This document shows positions 9,004-16,798 of a stretch of 64,000 nucleotides of DNA, piece after piece. The stretch's first letter is position 1, and the number at the start of each line of letters is the position of its first letter. The stretch lies in contig NZ_JPMD01000035.1 of NCBI RefSeq assembly GCF_000732635.1, forward strand, positions 59,906 to 123,905. The letters run 5' to 3'. The DNA is from Clostridium sulfidigenes (GTDB taxonomy: Bacteria; Bacillota; Clostridia; Clostridiales; Clostridiaceae). The position numbers were made by a program, and so were the translations under genes. Below the pieces are notes generated by a model that was not told the DNA's origin, did not search any database, and saw only the letters and a program-made list of their open reading frames with translations.

Positions 9004-9483
9004 ATGATGAAAAACATATCAATTGGAGAAAGTGTAAAAATAGCTGTAAAGGAGTTTGGAAAAACGATACCTGGGGTAGGAAGCGTGATATCAGTAGCGG
9101 ATGAAACTTTAGCTACCATTGAAACTAATAAAATGAAAAATAATATTTGTCAAATTCAATCAAATCAAAATTTAACGGAAGTATCTATAATAAACTTACA
9201 TTTAAATGATAAAATACCTAAAAAGTATATGGATGAATTACAAAAGAATTTAAACATATATTATAATGAAAGAGAAGACTACGAGGATTATGAAAACTGT
9301 GTGAATTTGGATTGTATTTTGGATGATATAATAGTAAGTGAAGACTGTATAAGTCTAAATTTATCAGTTCCTGTAGACCGCGAGACTGTATATGAAGAGA
9401 TTAAAATATTAATTGAGTGGACTAGTGTTCGTTGTCCTGGAAATTTAGGAATTCATATAAAAGGTTATTCTTATGAATATTAA
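9004..9483 (+). CDS. hypothetical protein, 159 residues
   Basis: Not recognised. It is an acidic soluble protein without membrane helices. The N-terminal part (about 1-40) is a glycine-bearing stretch (GKTIPGVGSVISVADE) that could be an amphipathic helix pair. The rest has alternating hydrophobic strands and an acidic patch (NEREDYEDYENC). Four cysteines lie in the C-terminal two thirds. AAGGGG precedes two possible starts (ATG 9004 and 9007). It stands alone among mobile-element remnants and has its own terminator, so it may be cargo. Confidence 0.6.
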   Translation: MMKNISIGESVKIAVKEFGKTIPGVGSVISVADETLATIETNKMKNNICQIQSNQNLTEVSIINLHLNDKIPKKYMDELQKNLNIYYNEREDYEDYENCVNLDCILDDIIVSEDCISLNLSVPVDRETVYEEIKILIEWTSVRCPGNLGIHIKGYSYEY

Positions 9484-9598
9484 TAAAAGTTATATATAAA
9501 TAGAAGTAATTTAACAATAGCCTAAAATTTATTGTTTTAACTAATAGACTATAAATAAGAGATTAGGTTATGCTTATTAAATAGAAGTTTATATGATT

Positions 9599-9643
9599 TA
9601 TCTCCTTAATTAGATATGATTATCCGACTAGGGAGATATTTTT
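9599..9643 (+). terminator. intrinsic terminator after the 159-residue gene
   Basis: TATCTCC (9599-9605) pairs with GGAGATA (9632-9638) across a 26-base loop, followed by TTTTTAT. Confidence 0.5.
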
Positions 9644-9885
9644 ATAATGTTTAGGTTGAAATAATAATTTAACTTTAATGTTGCATTATTAAAAATAATA
9701 TACCATTAATGATACTCTAAATGAATTTCGTGTTGCTTTTCTTCCTTTTTAGGCTCTATTAGTTGTCTTCTCATTGATTCTAGCATAAACTATAACAAAA
9801 TATCACAAATGATAATTGAATCAATTGTCTTTTACATAAAAGTAACTTCTTATTTTATTAAGTAATCTTAAGGAGGTGGTATAGA
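9644..9885. other. gene-free stretch
   Basis: Only a 26-codon minus-strand frame (about 9709-9788) with no convincing ribosome site is visible. Together with the broken gene that follows, this looks like decayed accessory DNA. Confidence 0.4.
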
Positions 9886-10214
9886 ATGGGATTAATGGTG
9901 ACTCTAATAAAAAAAGCAAAATTTTTTGATAAGAATAGTATGGAATCATTATTAATTAAAGTTGATTCTATTACTAATATTTTATCAAGGAAGCTAAGAT
10001 ATTGCCGTGCTGAAAATGATTTATTCAATTCAATTATGGAATATCTTTAACTTATCTAAGGGAACAATAGTAAATTCATCAAGAAATTCTTATGTGAGAT
10101 TATTATAGATCAATAAAATTTATATTCAACGAAATTGAAATGGAAAATAAATTTTCAGAATTATCAGATAATTTAAGGTTATTAATAGTAAAATACATTT
10201 ATATTAATTTGTAA
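9886..10214 (+). pseudogene. broken UviA-like sigma factor gene
   Basis: An AGGAGG site and ATG 9886 open a 54-codon frame ending at 10050. Its product resembles the N-terminal helix-turn-helix-type domain of UviA/TcdR-like sigma factors (charged helix, then SRKLRYCRAENDLFNSIMEY). After the stop, other frames still read sigma-like pieces (TIVNSSRNSYVRLL, then ENKFSELSDNLRLLIVKYIY ending at 10214). The uviA-uviB order on C. perfringens plasmid pIP404 supports this reading. The gene has lost its middle and would not make a working sigma factor. Confidence 0.5.
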
Positions 10215-10315
10215 GCTTTAGCATATAAATAATAAACAGAAAACGTGTTCTCTTAGTAAAATGTCATTACAGTCTTACTAATAAAGAAATATATCAAGTA
10301 AGGAGTGTGAAATAA

Positions 10316-10567
10316 ATGATGGAGAATGAAATTCTAAAGGTAGCCTTATCACAAGGTATTTGGGCTGTACTAAGTATATTTCTGTTGTTTTATATACTAA
10401 AAGCTCAAGAGAAAAGAGATGTGAAGGAAGAAGAAAGAGAAAAAAATTATCAAGATGTGATATCACACCTTACTGATAAATTAAGGATAGTAGATGAAGT
10501 AAAAAAAGATGTAGAAGATCTAAAGAAGGATGTAGGGGATTTAAAAAATTATATGAGAAAAAATTAA
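10316..10567 (+). CDS. uviB: UviB/BhlA holin-like protein
   Basis: 83 residues (82 if ATG 10319 is used), preceded by AAGGAGTG. One membrane helix (about residues 12-30, WAVLSIFLLFYILK) is followed by a highly charged coiled-coil tail with repeating KKDVxDLKKDVGDLK units. This is the UviB/BhlA holin layout; such proteins are linked to bacteriocin release in clostridia and bacilli. No bacteriocin structural gene is adjacent, and the upstream sigma factor gene is broken, so its expression and role here are uncertain. Confidence 0.8.
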   Translation: MMENEILKVALSQGIWAVLSIFLLFYILKAQEKRDVKEEEREKNYQDVISHLTDKLRIVDEVKKDVEDLKKDVGDLKNYMRKN

Positions 10568-10645
10568 GAAGTGAAAATATAATTAGAGCATTATTTCTTT
10601 GAATTTAAATTTATATATAGTCATAATACTGCCATATGAAAATCT

Positions 10646-10697
10646 CTGAAACCCGCATGGACAGAACAACTATTTAACTATTTAACTAGTTAAATAG
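10646..10697 (+). ncRNA. candidate small RNA element, copy A
   Basis: CTGAAACCCGCATGGACAG begins a block that recurs, inverted, at 53829-53897. It is followed by a perfect 11-pair stem (CTATTTAACTA, loop TTTAAC, TAGTTAAATAG). A possible promoter, TTGAAT-17-CATAAT, lies just upstream (10609-10637). No open frame fits. The C-rich unpaired ACCCGC is the kind of stretch that could pair with ribosome binding sites. Confidence 0.5.
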
Positions 10698-10724
10698 CAA
10701 AATAGGCATATATTTATATATTTT

Positions 10725-10763
10725 AAAATTTCCCTATATAACTATTTATATAGGGAAATTTTT
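10725..10763. terminator. strong terminator downstream of candidate small RNA A
   Basis: AAAATTTCCCTATATA (10725-10740) pairs fully with the 10747-10762 arm, ending in a T run. The A/T symmetry allows use in both directions. Confidence 0.8.
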
Positions 10764-10819
10764 AACTAATCCATCTAGTAAATTAGCAATTGCTATAGAG
10801 ACTTTTCTGCTAATCTTTA

Positions 10820-10987
10820 TTAATAAGTTATCTCGTCTTTTTCAGAATGGTCTTTGCTATTTGCATAGGAGCCTATTTTAACTCCATCTATTATTCCTAC
10901 GTCAGCTCCATCCTTAGGATACATTTTTCTTAGTTCAGCTTGACTTCTTTTTTGATCCTTAAGACGACTTTTATTATTATCAACCAT
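10820..10987 (-). CDS. small hydrophilic protein, 55 residues
   Basis: Opens with ATG 10987 behind a near-ideal AAGGAGGTG site. The product is charged and lacks membrane helices: MVDNNKSRLKDQKRSQAELR, then a KMYPKDGADVGIIDG segment, ending KDHSEKDEITY. I do not recognise the family. The strong ribosome site and full-length frame argue that it is real. It is convergent with candidate small RNA A and divergent from the next small gene. Confidence 0.65.
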   Translation of the reverse strand: MVDNNKSRLKDQKRSQAELRKMYPKDGADVGIIDGVKIGSYANSKDHSEKDEITY

Positions 10988-11174
10988 AAAAACACCTCCT
11001 TAAATTATATAAAGGATAACTACACAATTATTTTGTCCTTAAAGTAAGAAATTATTAAGGAAAGTAAAGGATTAGCTTCCTTAGAAAGAAACATTACCAT
11101 TTTATTAAAGGTATAGATTGAATGTTTGGACACATAATAATATTGACAATAAAATTATATGGGAGGTATTAAAA

Positions 11175-11288
11175 ATGGCTAAAAATCATAAAAAGCATGA
11201 ACATACTCCAAGTAACCCTAAGACTGGAAATGTAAAAGATCATATATCTTCAAAGGCAGGAATTAAATCTCCTAAGGAAAAAGAATAG
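11175..11288 (+). CDS. small basic hydrophilic protein, 37 residues
   Basis: Opens with ATG 11175 behind GGGAGGT. The product is rich in Lys, His, Ser and Pro (MAKNHKKHEHTPSNPKTG, then HISSKAGIKSPKEKE), with no hydrophobic segment. This composition recalls small spore-associated proteins, but no family match can be claimed. It is divergent from the 55-residue gene. Confidence 0.6.
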   Translation: MAKNHKKHEHTPSNPKTGNVKDHISSKAGIKSPKEKE

Positions 11289-11325
11289 CTTAATATATTT
11301 ACGTAAGGTATAGGTTATTTTGAAT

Positions 11326-11365
11326 AAGTAAATGACTATCTCAATAAAGAGATAGTCATTTACTT
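11326..11365. terminator. perfect 17-pair hairpin between converging genes
   Basis: AAGTAAATGACTATCTC (11326-11342) pairs exactly with 11349-11365 across a six-base loop. There is no clear T run, so termination would be weak, but it sits where two convergent transcripts meet. Confidence 0.55.
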
Positions 11366-11433
11366 AAATAGAAACATAAAGTTTTAATTAAGGAACTATT
11401 CATCTAGAGGTAGACAAATATATGAGTTATACA

Positions 11434-13926
11434 TTAGATAAATAAGTTAAGTCCAGCATCTTCTGTGGAAGCTAAATAGGTTGCAACTCCACCAACCTCA
11501 ACTTCAGGAATTAATTCCTCATGTTTAATACCCATTAAATCCATAGACATAGCACAAGCAATGATTTTAACTCCCATTTTAAGAGCATTAGCAATTAAAG
11601 TATCAAGGTCATCTACGTTGTTTTTAGCCATAATATTTTTAATCATAGCAGGGCCCATACCAGCCATATTCATTTTAGACAATGGAAGTTTTCCAGTGCT
11701 ACTTGGAAGCATCATATCAAACATTTTTTCCATAGTATCCTTTTTAACAGAAGGCTTATCTTTTCTTTTTAAGATATTAAGTCCCCAGAAGGTAAAGAAC
11801 ATGGTAACTGGTTTACCCATGGATGCTGCACCAGTAGCTATGATGAAGGAAGCTATAGCTTTATCAAGGTCACCACTAAAGACTACAAGGGTTGCACCAT
11901 CCTTTTTAGAAATATCACAACTAATAGGTGATGAGCTACTTGTTAAATTTTGAGAGGTACCTTTCTTGATTAATGCTACAAAGGCTTTTTCTTTTTTATT
12001 AAATTCACCTTTTACAAGAGTATTTCCTGTTTTACTGCACCAACTATTGATGTCCTTTTGGAAACCTGGATCAGAAGCTTTAACTTCTAAGATATCTCCA
12101 CCCTTCATTTTGCCCATTTCCTCAAAAACTCTTCTAATAGGACCTGGACATTGAAGTCCACAAGCATCAAGACTTACAGTAACTTTAGTAGAATCTTCTA
12201 TATTAGGAGAAGCACTAGTTTCACAAGTACAGTCTTCAGTATTATTATTTAAGTTAGATTGAGTATCTTTATTATTTAAAGAAGATTTAACGGTAGCATA
12301 AGTTTTATAACCACCATCTAAGTTCACACAATTAAATCCATATTGAGAAAGTATTCTACAGCCGATATATCCACGAAGACCTACTTGACAATAAACATAG
12401 ATTGTTTTGTCCTTTGGTATTTTATTTAAATTATTTCTAAGGGTACCTAGAGGAATATTTATAGCATTTTCTATATGACCAACTTCAAACTCCATCTCTT
12501 CTCGTACATCTAGGATAAATTCATTGTTAGCTATTAAATTATCAACTTCATCCCATTGAACTATAGAAACTAAATTATCCATTATATTAGTTCCTATATA
12601 TCCAGCCATATTAACAGGGTCTTTTGCAGAAGAATATGGTGGAGCGTAGCATAATTCTAACTCAGGTAAATCTGTAACCTTTAGATTACCTTTTATAGCA
12701 GTAGCTATAACATCGATACGCTTTTCTACGCCATCCAAACCTACACCCTGTGCTCCTAATAGTTTTCCATCCTTTGGATTAAATAAAACTTTAAGAGAGA
12801 TAGGGAAGGCACCAGGATAGTAACCAGCATGGGAATTTGGATGTAAATGGATTGCCTTATACTCTAAGTTAAGTCTTTTTAAAGTTTTTTCATTATTGCC
12901 TGTAGTTGCAACAGTTAGTGAAAATACCTTTGCTACAGAAGAACCTAAAGTACCATTATATTCAGCTTTTTTACCACAGATATTATCAGCTACAACATGC
13001 CCTTGTCTATTAGCTGGCCATGCAAGTGGAATCATAGTTGGATTACCATTTATATAATCAATTACTTCTACAGCATCACCAAGAGCGTAGATGTTTTCAT
13101 CAGAAGTTTTCATTTCTTTATTTACAACAATTGCTTTTCTATTGTTAACTTCTAGACCAGCATCTATGGCAATCTTACTTTCAGGAGAAACTCCTATTGA
13201 TAAAACAATCATGTCTGTTACAATTTCTTTACCACTATTTAAAACTACTTTTTTACCACGGTTTTCAAAGGATTTAACTCCATCTTTAAGAATTAAATTA
13301 ACTCCATTTTGAAGTAGATGTTCGTGAACTATTGCTGCCATTTCGTAATCTAGAGGAGCCATTACTTGATCTGCCATCTCTACAAGAGTTACAGAAACTC
13401 CTCTTTCATTAAGGTTTTCAGCCATTTCAAGACCTATAAAGCCACCACCAACAATTACAGCTTCCTTTGGAGAGTTATTATCAACAAAGGCTTTAATCTT
13501 ATCTGTATCTGGTATATTTCTAAGAGTAAATAAATTGGTTGCTTCTTTAAGACCAGGAATAGGTGGAGTTATTGGACTAGCACCCGGTGATAAAACTAAT
13601 ACATCATAACTTTCTTCATAAACTTGAGAAGAACTATGATTTTTTACAGTAACTTTTTTAGCATCCTTATCAATTTTAATAACTTCACTAAAGTTTCTTA
13701 TGTCAATGTTAAATCTAGAACTCATGCCTTCTACCGTTTGCACTAGAAGATTATCTCTTTCCTTTATAGTTTCACCTATATAATAAGGAAGTCCACAATT
13801 GGCAAAAGAAATATATTCCCCTTTTTCAAACATAATTATTTCTAAAGATTCATCTAGTCTTTTTAAACGTGCAGCAGTAGAAGCCCCACCAGCAACTCCA
13901 CCAACGATAATAACTTTTTTACTCAT
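11434..13926 (-). CDS. CoA-disulfide reductase / rhodanese / TusA / DsrE fusion
   Basis: 830-residue multidomain sulfur enzyme. The first ~450 residues are an FAD/NAD(P)H-dependent CoA-disulfide (or persulfide) reductase with GGVAGGASTAAR dinucleotide motif and redox Cys44 (FANCGLPYYIG). A rhodanese domain follows (about 455-545) with catalytic-loop cysteine (YCQVGLRGY), then a TusA-like domain with its CPGP motif (about 595-665), and a C-terminal DsrE-like domain. Together these can reduce and relay persulfide sulfur in the cytoplasm. Start at ATG 13926 with AAAGGAG; the longer upstream frame has no ribosome site. It lies downstream of an ArsR-type regulator and shares its putative operator. 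Confidence 0.9.
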   Translation of the reverse strand: MSKKVIIVGGVAGGASTAARLKRLDESLEIIMFEKGEYISFANCGLPYYIGETIKERDNLLVQTVEGMSSRFNIDIRNFSEVIKIDKDAKKVTVKNHSSSQVYEESYDVLVLSPGASPITPPIPGLKEATNLFTLRNIPDTDKIKAFVDNNSPKEAVIVGGGFIGLEMAENLNERGVSVTLVEMADQVMAPLDYEMAAIVHEHLLQNGVNLILKDGVKSFENRGKKVVLNSGKEIVTDMIVLSIGVSPESKIAIDAGLEVNNRKAIVVNKEMKTSDENIYALGDAVEVIDYINGNPTMIPLAWPANRQGHVVADNICGKKAEYNGTLGSSVAKVFSLTVATTGNNEKTLKRLNLEYKAIHLHPNSHAGYYPGAFPISLKVLFNPKDGKLLGAQGVGLDGVEKRIDVIATAIKGNLKVTDLPELELCYAPPYSSAKDPVNMAGYIGTNIMDNLVSIVQWDEVDNLIANNEFILDVREEMEFEVGHIENAINIPLGTLRNNLNKIPKDKTIYVYCQVGLRGYIGCRILSQYGFNCVNLDGGYKTYATVKSSLNNKDTQSNLNNNTEDCTCETSASPNIEDSTKVTVSLDACGLQCPGPIRRVFEEMGKMKGGDILEVKASDPGFQKDINSWCSKTGNTLVKGEFNKKEKAFVALIKKGTSQNLTSSSSPISCDISKKDGATLVVFSGDLDKAIASFIIATGAASMGKPVTMFFTFWGLNILKRKDKPSVKKDTMEKMFDMMLPSSTGKLPLSKMNMAGMGPAMIKNIMAKNNVDDLDTLIANALKMGVKIIACAMSMDLMGIKHEELIPEVEVGGVATYLASTEDAGLNLFI

Positions 13927-14020
13927 AATAAAATCTCCTTTCAATATTAAACAATACAAATAGTATAAACAATATAACCTTTACAATACTCAGGAACATT
14001 TAAATCTTAATATTTATATA

Positions 14021-14034
14021 TCATAATAATACGA
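14021..14034. promoter_or_regulatory. putative ArsR-type operator before the CoA-disulfide reductase gene
   Basis: TCATAATAATACGA matches, with one extra base, the TCATATAATACGA core of the operator before the ArsR gene itself, about 95 bases ahead of the reductase start. Confidence 0.45.
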
Positions 14035-14084
14035 TTTAAAATATTTATAAAAAAGAAGTCTAAAGAATTTTGACTTCTTAATAG

Positions 14085-14378
14085 TTAAAATAATACTTCT
14101 ATTAACTTTTTTATATTCTCATCACTAACACTATATATAATTTCAAGACCATTACGCTGCCAGTCTATAATGCCAAAAGCTTTTAGCTTTCCAATGTGTT
14201 GCGATATAGTTGATTGAGGCATATCTAGGCAATTTTGCATATTGGTAACATTGCTTCCACCAGTTTCAATGAGACCTTTAACAATGCATAGTCTTACGGG
14301 GTGGGCTAATGCCTTTAAAATATTTGCTTTTTCTTCAAACAGTCTTGGGTTAGTTAAAAATGTGTCATTCTCAGTCAT
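14085..14378 (-). CDS. ArsR/SmtB-family transcriptional regulator
   Basis: 97-residue winged-helix repressor-type protein. The family start (ILKALAHPVRLCIVKGL) and recognition helix (MPQSTISQHIGKLKAFGII) are clear. It has two cysteines, Cys31 and Cys50, and lacks the metal-binding CxC of classical ArsR. Placed directly upstream of a persulfide-handling enzyme, it could sense reactive sulfur by forming a disulfide or polysulfide bridge, but two-cysteine spacing alone does not prove this. A palindrome at 14400-14423 suggests autoregulation. Confidence 0.88.
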   Translation of the reverse strand: MTENDTFLTNPRLFEEKANILKALAHPVRLCIVKGLIETGGSNVTNMQNCLDMPQSTISQHIGKLKAFGIIDWQRNGLEIIYSVSDENIKKLIEVLF

Positions 14379-14399
14379 GTTTTATACACCTCCATATCA

Positions 14400-14423
14400 C
14401 TATATTCATATAATACGATATAG
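14400..14423. promoter_or_regulatory. palindromic operator before the ArsR gene
   Basis: The outer arms CTATAT (14400-14405) and ATATAG (14418-14423) are exact complements, and the inner TCATATAATACGA is itself nearly palindromic. It lies 22-45 bases before the ArsR start. Confidence 0.5.
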
Positions 14424-14521
14424 TTCCAAATGTGTCAATGAAAATTAAAAAAATTTTATATATTTTAAAAGAATAACTTATTATAAGTTTAGATATTGTG
14501 TTGTAATATAAAAAGTTAAAC

Positions 14522-14567
14522 TCAACTAAACTTCAGTGAGAGTAAACTATCTATGAAGTTTAGTTGA
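14522..14567 (-). terminator. hairpin after the permease gene
   Basis: TCAACTAAACTTCA (14522-14535) is the exact complement of 14554-14567, with an 18-base loop. In the minus direction it is followed by a T-rich tract. Confidence 0.55.
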
Positions 14568-14575
14568 ATTAAATA

Positions 14576-15967
14576 TTATAAGAAGAATAGGGCCACTATG
14601 GTAGTAACAATTAAACCTAAAACTACTGGTTTAAAGTTGCGCTTTGCAAGCTCAAAAGGGGATACCTTGCATATAGCAGAAACGGGGATAATGGCCCAAG
14701 GTATTAATGTGCCTCCACCTACCCAAATAGCACCTAATTGTCCAAGAGCGGTTAAAGTAGCCACATTTCCACCAGTGGCTGTTCCAAATAAATTTGCAGT
14801 GGAACCGGCTAGAGCTATACCGGAAAATCCAGAACCATCTAGTCCAGTGATTGCACCTACAGTAGTTACACCGAAAGCACTTAAAAAATTGTTTAGTGGA
14901 ACTGCCTTAGAAAGGGCATATCCCAAGTCGTTTACTATACCTAAGGAGCCAGTAGGTAAATAGTTACCTATAATAGCTGTAAATCCATCACCACCTACAT
15001 AGAAAAAGGCAGCAATTGGAACTACTATTCCAAAAACTTTAAAGCCAAATTGGAGGCCTTCTACCAGATGTCTAGTGATTTTATCAAGAGAAGCCTTTTT
15101 ATAAGCTTTTACAGATATCAATATGAGTATAATTAAGGTTGTACCACCTATTAGTGCTGTAGCATCTCCACCTTTTAAATTTAAGGAAACCATCAAAAAT
15201 ACATCAATAGCAAAGAGAAGAGGAATTAATATTGCAAAAAAGGATTTCCATCCTTTGCTTAAAAGAGATTCATCTGTAGACTCAACCTCTTCTGAATATT
15301 CAGTGTAGGTGAGATTTTCAAGGGTTCCATTTTTCATATCTTTCTTTAGCATGATAAAGGCTGTAACAGTAGTCACAATTCCCATAATAATTATAAGAGG
15401 AACACTAGCTTTAACTACTTCAGATACAGGAATACCAGCAGCATCCGCAGTTAACTTTGGAGCAGCTTGAATTACAAAGTCTGTAGACAATGCAATACCA
15501 TGACCGAAAAGATTCATAGCTATAGCAGCACCTATGGCAGGGAGACCAGATTTGATAGCCACAGGAACTAATACAGCTCCAACTAATGCAACGGCTGGAG
15601 ATGGCCAAAAGAAATAAGAAATAATCATCATTATTATACCTATACCCCAAAAGGCTATAAAGTCATTTTTCATAAACTTACTAAAGGGTTCTATCATAAC
15701 TTTACTTATGCCAGTATAGGATAATGCTTTACTTAATCCAGCAATTATAGATATTATAAGTATTGTTGGCAGTAATTCCGTAATTGAGTAGATAAAACTA
15801 TTAAAAATACTAATTAGAGATGCAGGAATAGATTTAGTGCTAATTAATGCAATTAATACTACTCCAACAATGCAAATAAGGGAACAGTCTAATTTTTTTA
15901 TCATTGCTATTAAAATTAATATAATAAAAATTAAATATATATAGTGTATTGCGGTTAATTCAATCAT
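14576..15967 (-). CDS. multi-spanning membrane permease, unknown substrate
   Basis: 463 residues with about eleven hydrophobic helices. The general layout resembles the ion-transporter group that includes NhaC-, DcuC- and GntP-type carriers, with glycine-rich re-entrant-like stretches such as GLDGSGFSGIALAGSTANLF near the C-terminus and SPAVALVGAVLVPVAIKSG in the first half. A charged cytoplasmic loop (about residues 225-245, TEYSEEVESTDESLL) separates the halves. AGGAGG precedes ATG 15967. It lies upstream of the sulfur regulator on the same strand but has its own terminator. Substrate not inferable. Confidence 0.6.
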   Translation of the reverse strand: MIELTAIHYIYLIFIILILIAMIKKLDCSLICIVGVVLIALISTKSIPASLISIFNSFIYSITELLPTILIISIIAGLSKALSYTGISKVMIEPFSKFMKNDFIAFWGIGIIMMIISYFFWPSPAVALVGAVLVPVAIKSGLPAIGAAIAMNLFGHGIALSTDFVIQAAPKLTADAAGIPVSEVVKASVPLIIIMGIVTTVTAFIMLKKDMKNGTLENLTYTEYSEEVESTDESLLSKGWKSFFAILIPLLFAIDVFLMVSLNLKGGDATALIGGTTLIILILISVKAYKKASLDKITRHLVEGLQFGFKVFGIVVPIAAFFYVGGDGFTAIIGNYLPTGSLGIVNDLGYALSKAVPLNNFLSAFGVTTVGAITGLDGSGFSGIALAGSTANLFGTATGGNVATLTALGQLGAIWVGGGTLIPWAIIPVSAICKVSPFELAKRNFKPVVLGLIVTTIVALFFL

Positions 15968-16200
15968 TTGTAGCCTCCTACTAACTTATCCTAATTTAAT
16001 AATAGAATATGCTGACAGGAGAAATTAGTGTTAAAAAAGCAAGATGGAAATTTTAAAAATTCAGATTTTCATTAGTTAGTTCTATGGACTAAAAATATAA
16101 GAGGTTTTATATTATGAATAAAACTGTTTAAATAGTTTTAAATAATATATAATAATAGTATGATATTTTGGAACAAATTGAAGAATTGAGGAGAAATAAT

Positions 16201-16614
16201 ATGAATAATTTTAAATTTAAACATAAGGATGAAGAGTTTATTTTATCAGAAGATAACCTTTCTTATATTGAAGCTGAGGAAGTACAAGATTTTACCATAG
16301 GAAAAGTATTAGAAATTTTAGAAGAAGGTAAAGAAAAAGTAGAATTTGACTATGAATATTATGCTGATAACTGTGAAGCATGTGGAAATAGTGAAGCTAT
16401 AGATAAAAAACATTATAGATATTTAGAGTATCATTTTTATATTTTTACTAAAGAAGGAAAATATATAATTAGTAATATAAGTAATGAGTTTGAAACCACT
16501 ACTTATTCCCAATTAGAGAGAATGAAAAAAATTGATGAAAGTTATATAGTATCTATTATCATCTGTGAAAGTTGTAAGAATTTTGCAATAGAAGTTGAAC
16601 AGTGTGATATGTAA
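16201..16614 (+). CDS. DUF3785-like clostridial protein
   Basis: 137-residue acidic soluble protein. Cysteine pairs in DNCEACGNSE (about residues 56-65) and IICESCKNF (about 121-129) could bind a metal, and the end is EVEQCDM. Length, ending and cysteine arrangement fit my memory of the clostridial DUF3785 family, function unknown. GAGGAG precedes ATG 16201; an earlier in-frame TTG has no ribosome site. Confidence 0.55.
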   Translation: MNNFKFKHKDEEFILSEDNLSYIEAEEVQDFTIGKVLEILEEGKEKVEFDYEYYADNCEACGNSEAIDKKHYRYLEYHFYIFTKEGKYIISNISNEFETTTYSQLERMKKIDESYIVSIIICESCKNFAIEVEQCDM

Positions 16615-16616
16615 AT

Positions 16617-16678
16617 AAATAACTGTGACATGAATTTAAATATCTGTGGCATGAATTTAAATAATTGTGTATATTTTT
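16617..16678 (+). repeat. three tandem 21-base repeats
   Basis: Units begin at 16617, 16638 and 16659, read AAATA(A/T)CTGTG(A/G)CATG then AATTT, and the third is worn. They start right after the DUF3785-like stop codon. Confidence 0.6.
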
Positions 16679-16798
16679 AGGTTAATTCCATATACTCTTT
16701 AATGGAAGAAGAGTGGAGATGTATAATTTATAAATTTTTGTAAGCAATAGTGTATAAACATATCAAAGCTGGATACAATTCCTAGTAGGAGGGATTGT

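Noticed and set aside
9709..9788. 26-codon minus-strand frame
   Set aside because: No convincing ribosome site or promoter and no known motif; too short to support alone.
11561..11953. 130-codon plus-strand frame inside the sulfur fusion gene
   Set aside because: Antisense shadow of the DsrE-like domain with no ribosome site.
14598..14963. 121-codon plus-strand frame inside the permease gene
   Set aside because: It is antisense to a clear membrane protein and is proline/valine-rich as expected for a shadow of such a gene.
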